Shown here: positions 14,863 to 28,052 of the stretch, piece after piece
Numbering within the stretch: the first letter of the stretch is position 1
Layout of the letters: each line of letters begins with the position of its first letter
Assembly: GCF_963662255.1 (NCBI RefSeq)
Contig: NC_085060.1
Location: 7,813,630-7,877,629 of the forward strand
DNA length: 64,000 bases
Reading direction: 5' to 3'
From: Cinclus cinclus
Taxonomy: Eukaryota > Chordata > Aves > Passeriformes > Cinclidae
Position numbers and translations under genes: made by a program
Notes under the pieces: model-generated
The model's database searches: none
The model's input: only the letters and a program-made list of their open reading frames with translations
Told to the model about the DNA's origin: nothing

Positions 14863-15829
14863 AGCTGCTTTATTTTGTCTTTTTAAAGGCAAATCACATT
14901 TATGGGGGGGAGGGGGCTACTCCTTCATTTTCTGAAAATGTCTCTTATATATCTTGCATTCAAAAGTACTTGTAAGGGCTGTTTAGAGACAGAGAGGAGA
15001 CGTCATTCCCGAAATTTCACAACTTGTCAAATCTTGTATGCAGAGAGAAAACAAAGATCAGACCGCAGAGTACCAGATGGCAAATAGAGTATTCCTCCGA
15101 TTTCTTAATAGTTTTTAAAAATCTTTTGACCTTCCAAAGCAGTGTGTGTGACTGAGATGTGTTGCACTCTCGTTTTCTAAAGACTTCCATTATTTAACAC
15201 TTTAAGTAGTTGTTTGCAGGACTGAACCTGTGATGTGAAAGAGATCAAAATAGCTTAACGTGTATTAGAGTACATTATTCTCGTGTATTATATCCCTTTC
15301 AGCACATTTCCAGAGCGGGTTTTATCGCACAGATATTTCTCAAAGTGACAGAACTGTGAAAGTGTGTGCCCTTGCTATGTGTTTACCTTGGAACAGTCTC
15401 TCAAGAGGCTTCTTTCTCAACACAAACAGACTTCTCCATAGACGCAAAATTTCCCTGCAGCGCAAATAGAAAACTTTCTAAAGGAAACTTCCTACACAGC
15501 AACAAGTAAAACCCACAAGTGGGTTGTGGGGGGGGGGAGACGATGGAGTAGAAAGGGAATGCACTTGGACCCTTATTGCTTTTCCTGCCTTCTCTATGAT
15601 AACTGGTACGAGAAGCCCCAGCATCGCAGACAGCCCCCGGGCAGACCCCACTCTAGGCAGCACCTGAAAAGGAGCGCAGCAGGAGCTCGAGCCAGTCTTT
15701 GAGAGCTGTTACACCCCACTCTGCTCTCTCTGGTATGGCAAAAATCCCCACGAGAGGAGCTTTAAGAGTCCTGGAGTGGGAAACAGAGCGCTCAGGTGCC
15801 CTGGCATGCAGGAAGAGCGTCTTTCCAGA

Positions 15830-16830
15830 ACACACGTGCCCGGCTGTCCCGGCTCCCGTCACTTCTTGGCTCTCCCACCGCGTTTGCCCAGAAAATCGAT
15901 CTCGTAGCGTCACTTTCTGGGTCGCTCTTTCTCCGTACCACCTCGGAGCTCCGGGGCAGCGCCCAGCGTGGTCATCTCTGCCACCGCGAGCTGGGGTAGA
16001 GGCAGCTCCGGGGCAGCCTCAGAACCCCTTCCCGTGCCCGAAGGGGCTCCCGCGGGGCCCCGGGGGCTCTGCCGTGCGGCCGTCGGAACCGAACTCGGGG
16101 CGGAGGCGCCGCGGCCCCGCCCGGCCCGGCCCCGCTCCGCCCCTCCCCGCTCCCGCTCGCCGCCGCCGCTCCGGGACCGAGCGCTGGGGCCGCCGCTGCC
16201 GGCAGCCACCGGCCAGCAACCACCGGGCACCGGCCATGGGCCGCACCGCGCCCCTGCCGCGGGCATGACAGCGCGGCCGAGCCCCGAGCTGCGCCGCGGG
16301 CTCCGCACGGAGCCAGGCGAGTACCGCGGGGAAAGCGGCACGGGACGGGACCGGACGGGACGGGACGGGACAAGACGGGACGGGACGGGACCGGACGGGA
16401 CGGGACCGGGTTCGCCGCCGCCGGGGTGGCTGCTGTGCCGCGGGTCGGTGCGGGAACCGCTCGGCTCTTGACGCCGGGGCCGCGGGAGGCTCCGCGGAGG
16501 CGGATCGGGAGACGCCGGACGGGCGGGCGGCGGCGGAGCCGGGTGCGGTGCGTGTGCGGGGCCGGGGCCGTGCCTGCGGTCGGAACAGGAATCACGCGGG
16601 GCTGGGAGCGCCGGTGCGGTGAAGCGCGTTCGGAGTCGCTGCTGCGTCCCGCGGCTGATCCGGGGGAGCTGTCGGGGGCGCGTTCCGTGCGCTCGTGTCG
16701 GGACAGAGGGACAGGCGCGGTCCCTGCCGTCGCTGCCCCGTCCCTTTGCCGATCCGGCAGCAGCTGCTGAGGGCAGCTGGCGGCAGCGGCTGCGGCCGGA
16801 CAGGGGTGCCCGGGCTTCACGGAACCGCAG
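15830..16830. promoter_or_regulatory. CpG island, candidate promoter of the ARHGAP20-like gene
   Basis: About 1 kb of very GC- and CpG-rich DNA stands out from AT-richer flanks. GC-box-like sequences (CCCCGCCC, CCGCCCC) cluster at about 16113-16165. It lies 14 kb upstream of the first recognised coding exon, a plausible distance for a vertebrate first intron. No first exon could be joined in frame: the ATG at 16265 gives only a short GC-rich frame. A GC-type donor (CCAG|GCGAGT at 16315) is present, but its phase would put 30165 out of frame, so any first exon here may be non-coding. It could also serve an unseen gene. Confidence 0.6.
16341..16410 (+). repeat. (CGGGA)n pentanucleotide tandem repeat, 14 units
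   Basis: The stretch reads as 14 pentamers: ten are CGGGA, two are CCGGA, one is CAAGA and the last is CCGGG. It lies inside the CpG island and has several GGG runs spaced by 2-7 bases, so it can form a G-quadruplex on the + strand. Confidence 0.9.
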
Positions 16831-17913
16831 CTGCCCTTGATGGTTTTTCAACTCAACGGAACAAACAACAAAATATCGTATTAGCATAAGGTTAGCCTGA
16901 AATAATGGAAAATAAGAGGAAAAACTGTAAGCATTTCCCAAAATGCCAGTTTAAAGTTCTCAAATGAATCATCCAACACAAACAGTAGCTGAGTGGAACA
17001 ATTTTCTTTGCAGGGAGTTTCCACTGGAATAAATAGCAAGTTCTGTTAAAAAAAAAAAAAAGAAAAAGAAAAATTGCAGCTAGTTGTAGGACTTGTAATA
17101 TTTGCCAGGGCTGGAATGTGCCCACAGCCAGCGAAATCCTTGTGATCCAGAGTGATGGTTCATTGCATCTTTTGCTGCCAGTTTTTAGAGCCATTTGCAG
17201 TTTTTACCTATGAGCCCTACCTAAGACACAGGTGGCTGGATTTCCCTTTACCTTCTGATGTTTTTCCATATTTAGAACATTCCTTAACATCCATTTTCCT
17301 AAGCAGACCCCAGCTTATTGATGCCTTTGTGTCACCTAGAGTGTTGCTGTGATATGGCTATCTGCAGATGATAGAAAATGAGGACCTTTATTAGAGTGCT
17401 CTTTGCCTCAGCATCACAGCCAGAATCTCACTTGCACAGCCTGAACAGCAGGGCCATGAACATGTGCTTCTGGAGGAGCACAAAGCTCTACATAGATTGT
17501 ATTCCCCAGATGCACAAAGCAGAACCAGGCACTGCTCCTCAGCCTTCCACTGCTGCCTTCAAGGACCTGGTCATCAGTTTGTCCAGCGTGACTTTCAGCT
17601 CATTAAGCCACTGGCACTTGATAGGTTTTGTAGAAATAGGAATGTTCCTGGTCGTGACACAGCTGCCAATGCCTCGCTGAGACCTGGCTCACACCTAGTT
17701 CCTGGGTAAATTTCCTGCGCCCCTGGACTGGTGCTTTCTAGGGAACAGCTAAAGAGAATAAAGTATTTAGTCTGTGAACCAGAGAGAGGTGTTCAGGAGG
17801 CTGTTTTGGTAAGCACAGACCTTTTAAACCTACCCTCCGAGCCTGCAGCTGACCAGTTTTCTCCAAGATCTCACTGCCTGCACAGGCAATAGCTTAGTGT
17901 AGCTCATCTATTT

Positions 17914-17930
17914 ATCGCCCTCTAGTGAGA
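17914..17930 (-). promoter_or_regulatory. Candidate CTCF-like motif
   Basis: The + strand reads ATCGCCCTCTAGTGAGA, close to the reversed CTCF core (GCGCCCTCTAGTGG). It lies 1.1 kb past the CpG island. This rests on the motif only. Confidence 0.35.
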
Positions 17931-20900
17931 TCTTAAAAATTAACAGAGATTCCTTCCACGAGGAAAATAAATATTAGAGTTTGTCTGTTTTAAAAAAATT
18001 TACATTTTCTGAGAGTCAGTGGCCTCGGGGAATCCTTCTCAAATCCCTCCTACCACACTTTGGATGGTTGTATAGCCTGATTTTGGATAGGTGTGGATAC
18101 ATAATGATAGTGTGTGTCTCCACTGCAGTCTCTCAGTGCTCAGCAAAGATCTTTGCAACAGCAGCACTGGACACAGCTCCTTTCTCTTTACCTGTCTTTA
18201 AGTGCTGTTGCACTTTAGGTTCTGGCTGAACCTACATGCAGATCACTTGACATGGCTCTGGTCTAGGTGACTGCTTATGCTTCTTGGTGCTCCACCTTCC
18301 TTAATTATAATTCTGCTGGGCTGGCCCCAGACTTGGGAAGTGTCCTTGTCTTTGCAGAGGAGCTAGCTCCAGGGGCTGGAACTCTTTTAGGTTGTAACCA
18401 GGGGATGTGATTCAATCACTTGTGTCATCAGACTGGTTTTACTTCACAGGTGTGGGAGATGATGAGGAATGTACCATGAATATGGCTTCTCTTAATTAAC
18501 CTGAAGAAGTAGCGGATGTTTGCTCTTCATGACCAGCGATGGGGGATCTCAGATCCTCTCCTGCTTGCAATGAATAAGATTCTGATTTGCATCTCCAATG
18601 CAGAGATCCTTGTGGATCCTTTCCTAGTCCCTTGTGGACAGCATTACATCAGCACACCATACTCCATCTTCCTGCCTGTCCCAGGCTCACCAACCCTCTG
18701 TCACACCAGCACCCTCCAAAACACCCCCAGATTCCTGTACTTTTTCTGTTCACCTTTATCCATATACTACTCACTCCTCCACTCTTTCCAGTGACATCAT
18801 TCAGCTCTTGCTGGAGCAAGAACTCTCAGCAGATCTGAGTACAAACACCTCTGAGAATGCCCACAGCAGCACTCAGCCACTCAGGCTGTTGCTCACCTGT
18901 GTCCTGCATCACCTGTGTACAGTCACACCTTTGTCACACTCCACTGTCTCAAATGAACACCCTCAGCAGCCTCTGGAGCTCTGGCAGTGCTTGGCACACT
19001 GCTCAGGGGACACCCCACGGTGTCAGGCTGGGTGCTGGCATGCAGAGGTTACCCAGGGGCTGTGCTGAAGTGAGGTGTTGTGGTGCACCCTGAGCTACAT
19101 GGATGGTTTTTCAGCTCAGTCAGGAAATCTGCCCTGGCAGTTCCCACCCCTCTGTGTGCTGGTGAGGGACTGACATCTCCTCAAGGCAGTGTCAGCACTG
19201 TGGGTGCTGACATCTCACAGAGCAAACAGAAAAATCTCCTTAACAACACCTTCTCCGCTTCATCCAGAGGCTGAAAGTGTGATAGTCACCGTGGTTTAAA
19301 GCAAAGCTAAAAGCCAATAAACCCCACTTCTCTCTTCTACTTCTCGGCATTTCATCCACAGTCTTAGAGCTGTGTGAAGAGAAACTGGCACAGGGATTGA
19401 TGCTCAGTGCCCATGCACTAGGGATCAGTCCTTCTTTGCTTGTGCACAGTGCTGCCCTCCTCATGTTCCCACAGAGCAAATGGCAAGACAGATAAGGACA
19501 TGAAAGTTTCCAAATCCAGGCACCCATAGTTAGCCCCTTGGAAAACAGCTAGGGTGGAGCCCAATTTGTGGCATGTGAGACAGAAACTGAAGCAAAACAG
19601 GATGTTTTTGTGATTTAAAACTTATTTTTCATAATTCCTATTTAAAGGCTTGGTATGGTTTGGTTTTGAAGTTGTCTGCTGCATTTATTGGGAAATTTAG
19701 AACCCAAAGAGCTTTGTGCATATATTATGTGTATGCAGACGTGCATGAGCACATGCACATTGTGTAGGGATTGCTCATGAAGAGGCTACTATTCAACCTC
19801 AGGAAAATTTTCATCCTGAAAATTAGTAAAACTAGTAGGTACCAACAGCTGTGTAATGGCAAATATAAACTCTATGTAGCTCTTCTATAAATCTTGCTGC
19901 ATAATTGTTTTTTTGCTCTGAACACCTCAGTATCAGAAAGATTATGTCAGATTATGAAGTGTTTGCCAAAGACCCATGAAAATACTCATGACTGGAGGTA
20001 TTAGTTTATGCATAAACATGTTAAGCCCAAGGAATGGGAAATGGAGCATAACAGGCAGATTTGGAAGTCTTTGGGATCATCTGTTACCCTCAGTATGTCC
20101 CTAGTTTCAGCTGATACAGTTTTCACACTGTACATGTTAAGGCAGAAGCGGAAAAGAAATGCTGTGAGAAATAAAAGCAGAGAATAATATATGAATAGAA
20201 TAATTGTCTTTAAAAGGAATGTTTCTTGGAGTTTTCCACTGCCTGCCCCTTCAGGCTGTGCTGGAAATGAAGGCACAGAGAACAACATCTCAAAAAAGCC
20301 CCATGGCCACTCTCCAGGTGCTCCTGGGGGCAGGTGAACCTCCATGCCTCTGTGCTGCCCCTCTGTCATACAGATCCAACCCCCACAACCCCAGCCTGTG
20401 CCCTTGCATGGGGCATGAGGGGTCATTACTCTGCTTTGCCTTAGTCTGGTTGCCAGGGATGATATACCCTCTCTCATCATCCCCTGCAGAACACTGGCAT
20501 TTTATTACTGCCTTCAGGGGATTTTCTGCCTCTGTTGTTTCTTTTCCTTGGCTTATCTCTGAGTTTCTGCAGTGGCTTGCAGCAGTTGCAGTTGCTCCTG
20601 TGGAATAATTATACCAGCCTTGTGTAAGGAACTTTATGTGCATAGTAGTGATTCCACTGTTTGTATTTTTCCACCTCTCATGCCATCAAAGAATGGGATG
20701 TGTTCTTTAGGGCCACATAGCCTGACTTGCATTGGTTCATAGCTTCTTTTTAGTAAAAGAATGTGCACATTTCTTTTCGAGCCTTGGCAAACTCTCCCAT
20801 AGCCTCCAGGTTATTTGATCTTCAAGCTCCTCATCAGCTCTGATCAGCTTCTCTCCTTCCCTTTCTCTGGCAGTTTTTCAGGCTGTGTTTTCAAACCTCT

Positions 20901-23900
20901 CTCTTGCACCTTCTTTTTTACATGGGTTCAGCTACTCCCTCCTGCCTTCCCTTTCTTGACCTTTTCTCAGCTGCTGAGCAATGTCTCTCTCTTGGCCTCT
21001 ATCGCTGCTCAAACCTTAATGCCTTCCTGCAACTCCAAAAACTTGCAAAAAAGTGTGATTGTTTAAGCCAATATCTACTTTTATTTGCCCAGCTCATGTA
21101 ACTTTAGACTCTCAGCTCCACTGAAATTCATGATGTTTGGATCCTCATTTGAGGCTAGGATGTCTATTTTTCATTTCAATCAACTGCAGAATTCTGTGGA
21201 ATTAAATCCTGCAATTCAGCACAAACCTATCCTGGGGTTTGAGAAGTAGTTTGACAGTAAATTCCACTATGAGTGTGCCCACACTGATGCTGACAGGCAG
21301 ATGAGCAAGCAGCAGAAGAAGGAAAATGCCTTTCATGGTGTGTGTGCTAGCAGAGATGCTGTTGATTAACCCATTTTTCTGCCAGCCAGCTCTGCGAACA
21401 CCATTTAACAACCACCGAATCTGTATAATGCTATCGGGATGCTTATAAGGCATAAAGGGATTAATGTTCAGCTCTAATGAAATCCAGATGCACAGAACTG
21501 CCTCTTCTCAATGTCCATTCTCTGGCCAAGCTGCAAATGAAATGATTTCATCATTGTAAATAGATGAGAAGTACCATCGCTGAACATGAAGCAACGTTCA
21601 CTCAGTGCTTGAGCTCACAGGCACTGAGGGCTGCTGGAGGGTCCAGGGTCACCCACTGACCCTCTGCCTGCAGCAGCATCATTCATGTGGGGGGAACTTG
21701 GGGTGCACAATTCGTGCAAGTTTGCATTAGGGCTGGGGGAAGCTGGCTTGGAAACCAACCTTCTATGCCTGAGCAAAGTCCAAGGCAGTTCTGAGGGTGG
21801 TGAGTCCCCGGTCACTCCCCAGGGGTGTTGTGGGCCACTGGCCCTGGGTGTGTGTCTGGGAGAGGTGAGGATTTGAACCAGTGCCATGTGGGGCTGCACT
21901 GTCTGCTCAGGAGACCTGGAGCATTTCTGCCTCGTAAACTGTTTGTGGTTTGCATATTCTCTTGCTTGTGCAGTTTTTGTCTGTCACCCACCAAACCTGG
22001 GTAGTCTGCATTTCAAGCACTGGGAGTTAATCTGGGCCCTAGCAGGGTCTGGACCACCATACTCATGCTCAGAAGCCCTAATGGAAAGGCTGAAGTAATT
22101 CTGCAGCTGAGCAGACCCAGCTGTCTGTGATTTTTTATTTTTAATATGGCAGGAGGAGGGATTTTAAACCAAGAGGCAGGGGGAAAAGGAGTTATTTTAA
22201 AGACACTAAGGAATGTGTTACATTTTTCTGTTCCTCAGGTTTGGCTGCTCTGCAAGTTTTTCATTTTACCAAAGCTCAATTCAGTGGACTGTTTATTTGC
22301 ATTTTTTAAAGAAAGAACATGATTCTCAATTTACTTTGGCCTCACTGATGAATTTTTTATACTGTGAAACCCAGCAAGTTCCCTTCCAATGTTACGTATA
22401 TACAACTTCACAACAGAAACTTTTACCCCACAGTACCAACCTAAATTAAATGGTCCAAAGGGTTTTATAAAAGTGTGCCCCCTCTGATTTCTCTTGTGAG
22501 TAGTATATGTACTCACCTTTTAATCACTGATGTCATGCTTATCATCAGAGCATGCCCCAGTTTAAGGCCAGAGACCATATATGTATGTAGAGCTATGCAG
22601 AGGTTTTCTTCAGAGCTATAGAGGCAAGAATTCCTTGTGAGATGTTCCTGAGGTGGCTTTCAGCATTCATTCAAAGGAAGGAAAGGGATGAGGAAAGAGT
22701 CCTGATATAAAATTATATCAAAACACGTAGGGGCAATCTGTTGTGATGGGTTTTCACCAGGGGAAGAAGCACTTCAGGAAAATCGCAACAGGTGCCAGCT
22801 GTTGGGTCTAATTAATTGTTAACACATGTTTAAAATTTACTTGCCCCTGGACGTCAGAATTGCAATAAAACTGTCTGGACCTCCAAGAAAAGGTGAAGAA
22901 ATTTTGCAAAACAAGGTTTTACATTTCTCACTGCTTTCTAGTACTGCCAGTGCTAGAAGGGGGAAGGAAGTGTTTCCTGTAGCAGCTGTTCATGTCTTGC
23001 CAGGCCAGATACTTAAAATTCAGAAGTATTTCTGACTCAACATCAATTTTTATTGATCTCTTCAATTTCCATCAATGACTGATTTGCTGTGCTGTGCTAG
23101 TGACAGAGAAGAGACTTGGATTTGTGTTGTTCAAAGTTTTTCAAACTGATACTGATGCAAAAAATACTCTGAGTGTATCCTTTGGATGTTCAGGACATAT
23201 TCCTGCTGTAGGTGATGACTAAGAATCATCCTCACCAGCAGTAAGCATTTTTCATGCAGTGACTTTTTTGTTGTTGTTGTTGTCCCAGAATACATAAACA
23301 CCTTTCTTGCTGAATCCTAAGATTTGCAGAGAAAAGACAACCTGTGGATGTTCTCAGCAGAGGCTGCCTGTAATTATCAGATATTCTGTCCACCAACACT
23401 ATATCAGGGTTGAGGCTTGGAAATAGCAGGATCATTTTTTTTCATGTATTCATCAGTTTTTACCTCTCTATCAGGTTCTGGGACCTCAGTGAGGGAGAAC
23501 AGAGCTGCAGGTGGGCACCATGTTTTTTCCAGAGGCACGGCTGATGGATAAGAGCTGTGGTTTGTCTTCCTGCTAAAAGCTTTTGGGCCCCTTTTCAGGT
23601 GCCTGTGTTTGAGTGACAGTTGAGAGTTTTGCTCTGCTTTGGGACCCCGAGCAGTGCCATATCTTGGGACTGAACATTTGTGCTGTTCTCCAGGCGTGGG
23701 CATTGCTGGTGGAGGACAAGGTGAGGCTGTGCTCAGGAGCCAGAGACACAGCCCCAGGTCATGACAAGTTCCAAGTGTCTTTATTTGTGTTCCAGCCCAG
23801 TGCCATTTAAGACTATCCCCATTACATCAGCTGCTCAGAAAGACCTGCTTCAGTCAGGAAGACTGGTGCTCTCCGTGGTGACAGTCCCCTCCATGCTTTG

Positions 23901-24547
23901 CAGGACATCCTCCCTCGTCACCATTCTCTGTTGGCATTGCTCCAGACTCCAAGGAAGGCACAAGTAATCTGTGAGAGCAGGGAAAAAAATATGGCATGGA
24001 ACAGATTAGTGTGAATTAAGCTAATCCCCAGCCACCTCCCTTTCCACCTCCAAGTGGAAAACCCACTTGGCCCTTGGCAGACAAAAATTGTTTCTCCCAG
24101 TCCTGCTTATATGGGACACTTTAAAATAAACCAGCAGGGTTCCATTTCTTGGCAGGAAAAGGAAGTATTTCAAAGTGTGTCCTTGCAAACTGATTTACTG
24201 CCACCAGGCTCTGCATATTTTAAGAAATGTTTTTGTTTGTTTGGAGCTGTGTATGAACAGTAAGGGAGAGGGAAGCAGTTAGTGAAACACGACAGGAAGA
24301 TGAAATTGTGTAAAATGGCTCAGATAAATATTTACACCCAAGTTTCTTAGCTCTGAGTTCACATCAAACCATAGCTCATACAGAGCATGTTTTTTGCTGG
24401 GCCTGCTCCATTTTGGAGCCTTTTCCCTTTTCCCTGCTGGGTCATGTTTGCCTGCCTGGCTGGCAGTGAGCTGGAAGGAAGCTGGTTAGCAATGCCTAGT
24501 CATGACCACTATCATGGGACCACTATCTCTGCTATATATGGAATCCT

Positions 24548-24945
24548 CACAGAATCACAGAATGGATAAGGCTGGAAGTGACCACATTGGCTCACCTGGA
24601 GCAGGTCCATCCTCCTTGCTCAAGCAGGGTCATCGCAGAGCACGATGCACAGGATTGTGTGCAGACAGTTCGGGAATATCTCCAGAGAGGGAGACTCCAC
24701 ACCCTCTCTGGGCAAAAATTCCAGTGTGCACAGGACCTGCACAGTAATCCTCATATTCAGATGGAACTTCATGTCTTCCAATTTTTGCCCATTGCCTCTT
24801 GTCCTTCTGCTCAGCACCACTGAGCAGAGCCTGGCTCTAGCCCCTGACACCCTCCCTTCCGATGCTGATAGACATTGGTGAGGTCACCTCTCAGTTGTCT
24901 ATTCTCAGGGCTGAAGAGGCTCAGCTCCCTCAGCCAGCCCATGTA
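24548..24945 (-). mobile_element. CR1 LINE 3' fragment
   Basis: The + strand begins CACAGAATCACAGAATGG and contains CAGCTCCCTCAGCCAGCCCA, the reverse complement of the CR1 3' region, so the element runs on the - strand. It is about 400 bp and 5'-truncated, in the likely first intron of the RhoGAP gene. Confidence 0.88.
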
Positions 24946-27513
24946 AATGAGATGATCCATTCTTCTTCCCCTGGCTGAGAACTGTGCAAAGAGAGGGAAA
25001 CCAGCGTAGAAAACAAATCAGAGATCAAGCTTTTGTTTTGGTCCTAGAATTCCAGACATTCACCTTTAAGAGGCACTTGGAGAAGAAATGTTAAGAAGAA
25101 GAAGAATTTTAATTTTAAGAAAGAATTTTAAAGTGAGAACAAGACTTTTAATCTTATTCTGAACTGGGCAGGAAACCAAGGCTAGAAGAAAACACATCTC
25201 TTCCAAGGAGCTGATGGCACAATGTAGGAGGGAGTGTGGCTTTTCAAGGCAGTATCAGCCAAGACCAGGCTGGCAGACTGGAACAGCACCCTGATGAGAC
25301 TCAGGGCAGACAGCTGGCCTGCCTCCCAGAGGGTGCCCTGTGATGGATTTCCCATTTGAAGCAAGGGGGAATGGCTGCAAGACAACAGCTGCTGGAGGCC
25401 CTGCTAAAACTGTTCCAGCTTGAGGGGCAGATGAAATCTGGGAGTAAGGGTGAAGGAGACAGCAGTGTGAGTGTACTTTCCTTGAACTCACTTTAAGTGT
25501 AAATCCACATGCAATGGCAAACCCGGGTTTTTTCAGTTCATGTAACCTAATGCCTGATTCCCTTTTATGCACTGAGCAATTTCATGTTCTGTTTCATTAT
25601 CTTCCTCTAATGGCGTTTTCTAACTAGAAATGCAACAGCAGTCTGACATGGCTACATGGTAGGAGCATCCAGTGCTCACATGAACAGAGCAGGAGGCAGC
25701 AGTGTCCCACATTAGCTTATTAAGAGACTTTTGCAGGCATGCCTCTGCTAATGTAAACTCATTATGGGATGAAACAGCAGCAGTTGTTTTCACATGGATG
25801 GATCCATGTCCAAGTGATGAATTGTTTCTCTACTCTTAACTGGGCTCTTAAGTACTTTTTAAAATGTTGCCTGAGAACTAAATGGCCATGTGCTACATTT
25901 ACACAGTAACTTTTGCTCTGTTCCAGTAGACCACTGACAGCTGTGCTCAGCTGATCAATAGCAGAGATCTGCCCTGACACCACATGCTGATAACTGAGAA
26001 TATTTGTAGGAAGGTAATGTTTCACAACATCCATGCATGAATAAGAATAATGTTGGTGTTGCGGGCTCTGAACAATCTGTGATGCTCCAAATAATCAAAG
26101 ACATTGTGGCCCATGTTTTACACTCTCTGGCCATGTCTTTAGCAACATGAGCCTCCCTGACAAATAAGAATGTCAGCATGAAATGGACTCTGAATTCATG
26201 ATTATAAAAATTGGGGTGTTTGTTTTTTTTTAAGAGTGTATGATACCCTTTCATCATCTTTGCAACTGGGAAGTGGCCTGATTGTCTAACAAGGGGAGAG
26301 TGACACTAACAGCTTCATGTTCCGCATAAAGAGTAACAGAACCTGGCAGCTAAGACCATTAGGAGCAGCAAATTCCCCTTCAATTTATGTTTTGCAGAAA
26401 AATAACCCAGTTAAACTTTTTTTTTTTAATTTCTGAATGGCAGTTAAACCAAATAGCATCATTCCAGTGCCACAGGCATTACAAACTTCGACCAGCTATT
26501 GTCAGAAGGAAAATTCACCCTGTGCTAAGCAGATGTCATTATTTTTCAGCTCCATCCCACCTTAACTATCTGGAGAATAACATTCAAGTGCAGAGGTCAG
26601 TGGGGGGAAAAAAAAAAAAAAACACTGCTGCTGGCCAGCTGAGCCGATAGCGTAGACCATACATGGATTTGGAATGAAGGGCATCAGACTCACAACCTCC
26701 CTGGTGCCAAGAAATACACAGCTAAAATCGGCAGCTCAGAAATGAGTAATGCACAAACATGGTCCAGAGTGTTAGAAGTGTTCAAGCACTTCCAGAGTAT
26801 GTTGGGTAAATGAGTATCTGTTTCCATGACACCAAAACAGCACAGAGATCACACCATGTCCTTCAGCAGTTCTCTGATTCCATGCCCAGTGGATGAGAGC
26901 AGAGCTGACCTCCAGGAAAAGCACTCCTTGGCTCCAAGGTGGAGGAGCACAATGAGGTCCCCTCTTAATCTAGAAGCAATGCTCATGGGCAAGGGCTGCC
27001 CAATGCTGCTGGCAGCCAGGTGAGCCTGGCTGGGAGCCACCAGCCACCCCCTTGGAGCCAGGTCTGCTGGAGCCCAGCCTTTGGGCAGGAGGGTAAGGGG
27101 GCTCCAACATCAGACAGAGAACTCGTAATGCTGCTTTTGTGTAGTGAGATGGGAGGGGTTTTTTGCAAGAAAACCATAAAACTGTAGAGCTTAGACACAT
27201 TCTGGATTCAGAGGGCATTTACATGGCACTGTGAGGTGTTAGGAGACTCTGTCCTGGTCCAGCAGTCTCTTAAGAAAATATCACATACATGGGCTGGCCC
27301 ATACACACATTCAAATTGTTTAAAATTAGTTACATAGCTAGGTTTTCCAATGCAGAGAGGGTGCACACAAGAAACTGTTTTACTTTGTATGCCTACTGAA
27401 ACCAAAGGCAGGACAATTTATTATTCCTCTATTAAACATGCAAATTAAGTATATTAATCCTGAAATTGGGCAAATTAGTTGTGTCCAATTCCTCCAGTCA
27501 TATCATAGTTCTA

Positions 27514-28052
27514 GAGTGGCCAAAATGATTGCCTTACCTTCAGTAAGAGGATTCCATCATCTCAGTGATGTCCTGCCAAAGGAATGTGACTGGCTAGGAA
27601 CAAAATTACTTTGGCTGAGGTCTTGGAAGGCATTTTTTTGGTTTGCCTGGAGTCTGTTTGGGGTCAGGCAGCTGGACCTCTAGACCGCTGAAGATATCAG
27701 CATTTTTTTTGGAGAGATCAGTATGGGGAGTACCTTGTGTCCTGTAGTCACAGCATTTCACTGGAAACTCACAACACTGTCTTTGTTAGACTTCCAGAGG
27801 TAGCCCAGTGCCTGCTGGAGGTGATGCTGTGGGACAGGTCCTCGGGCAAGGCTGCTTGGAAGGCATTGCTGTCACCATTCAGAAACAGTCTGAAAGCCTT
27901 CCCAATGGTCAGGAGAAGAAATCCCTGAAATTTATTCTGGGATAAACACCCTCCTACACTAAAATTCCATCATGTCTGTCTTTAGTACCACTTGTACTCC
28001 AGAAGAGAGTGCTTTTGGAGTGGCCAAAATGACTGCCTTACCTACAGTGAGG
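27514..28052 (+). repeat. Pair of direct repeats about 35 bp long, 504 bp apart
   Basis: 27514-27550 and 28018-28052 share GAGTGGCCAAAATGA, then TGCCTTACCT and CAGT, with a few mismatches. No family was recognised. Confidence 0.7.

Larger units (their letters stand above)
1..15829. other. No recognisable gene; non-coding DNA
   Basis: I read both strands for family motifs and for exon-like frames with matching splice sites and found none. Open frames here are short and of low complexity or arbitrary composition. Contents noted are the (CA)n, (GGGT)n and G-rich tracts, a 12-A run near 8990, a CTCF-like motif, and a triple CACAGCTCA element at 9787-9833. It is either intergenic or part of an upstream intron. 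Confidence 0.6.

Noticed and set aside
16265..16315. ATG at 16265 as the in-frame start of the RhoGAP protein
   Set aside because: Joining its only plausible donor (GC type, 16315) to 30165 puts the known frame out of register.
15910..16941. 343-codon open frame on the - strand across the CpG island
   Set aside because: It is rich in Arg, Pro, Ala and Gly with no domain. High GC removes stop codons, and overlapping frames on both strands are open in the same place.
23690..23725. Short exon-like segment between CTCCAG and AAG|GTGAGG
   Set aside because: The splice-like ends are good, but the peptide has no match to the N-terminus of ARHGAP20 and nothing else supports it.
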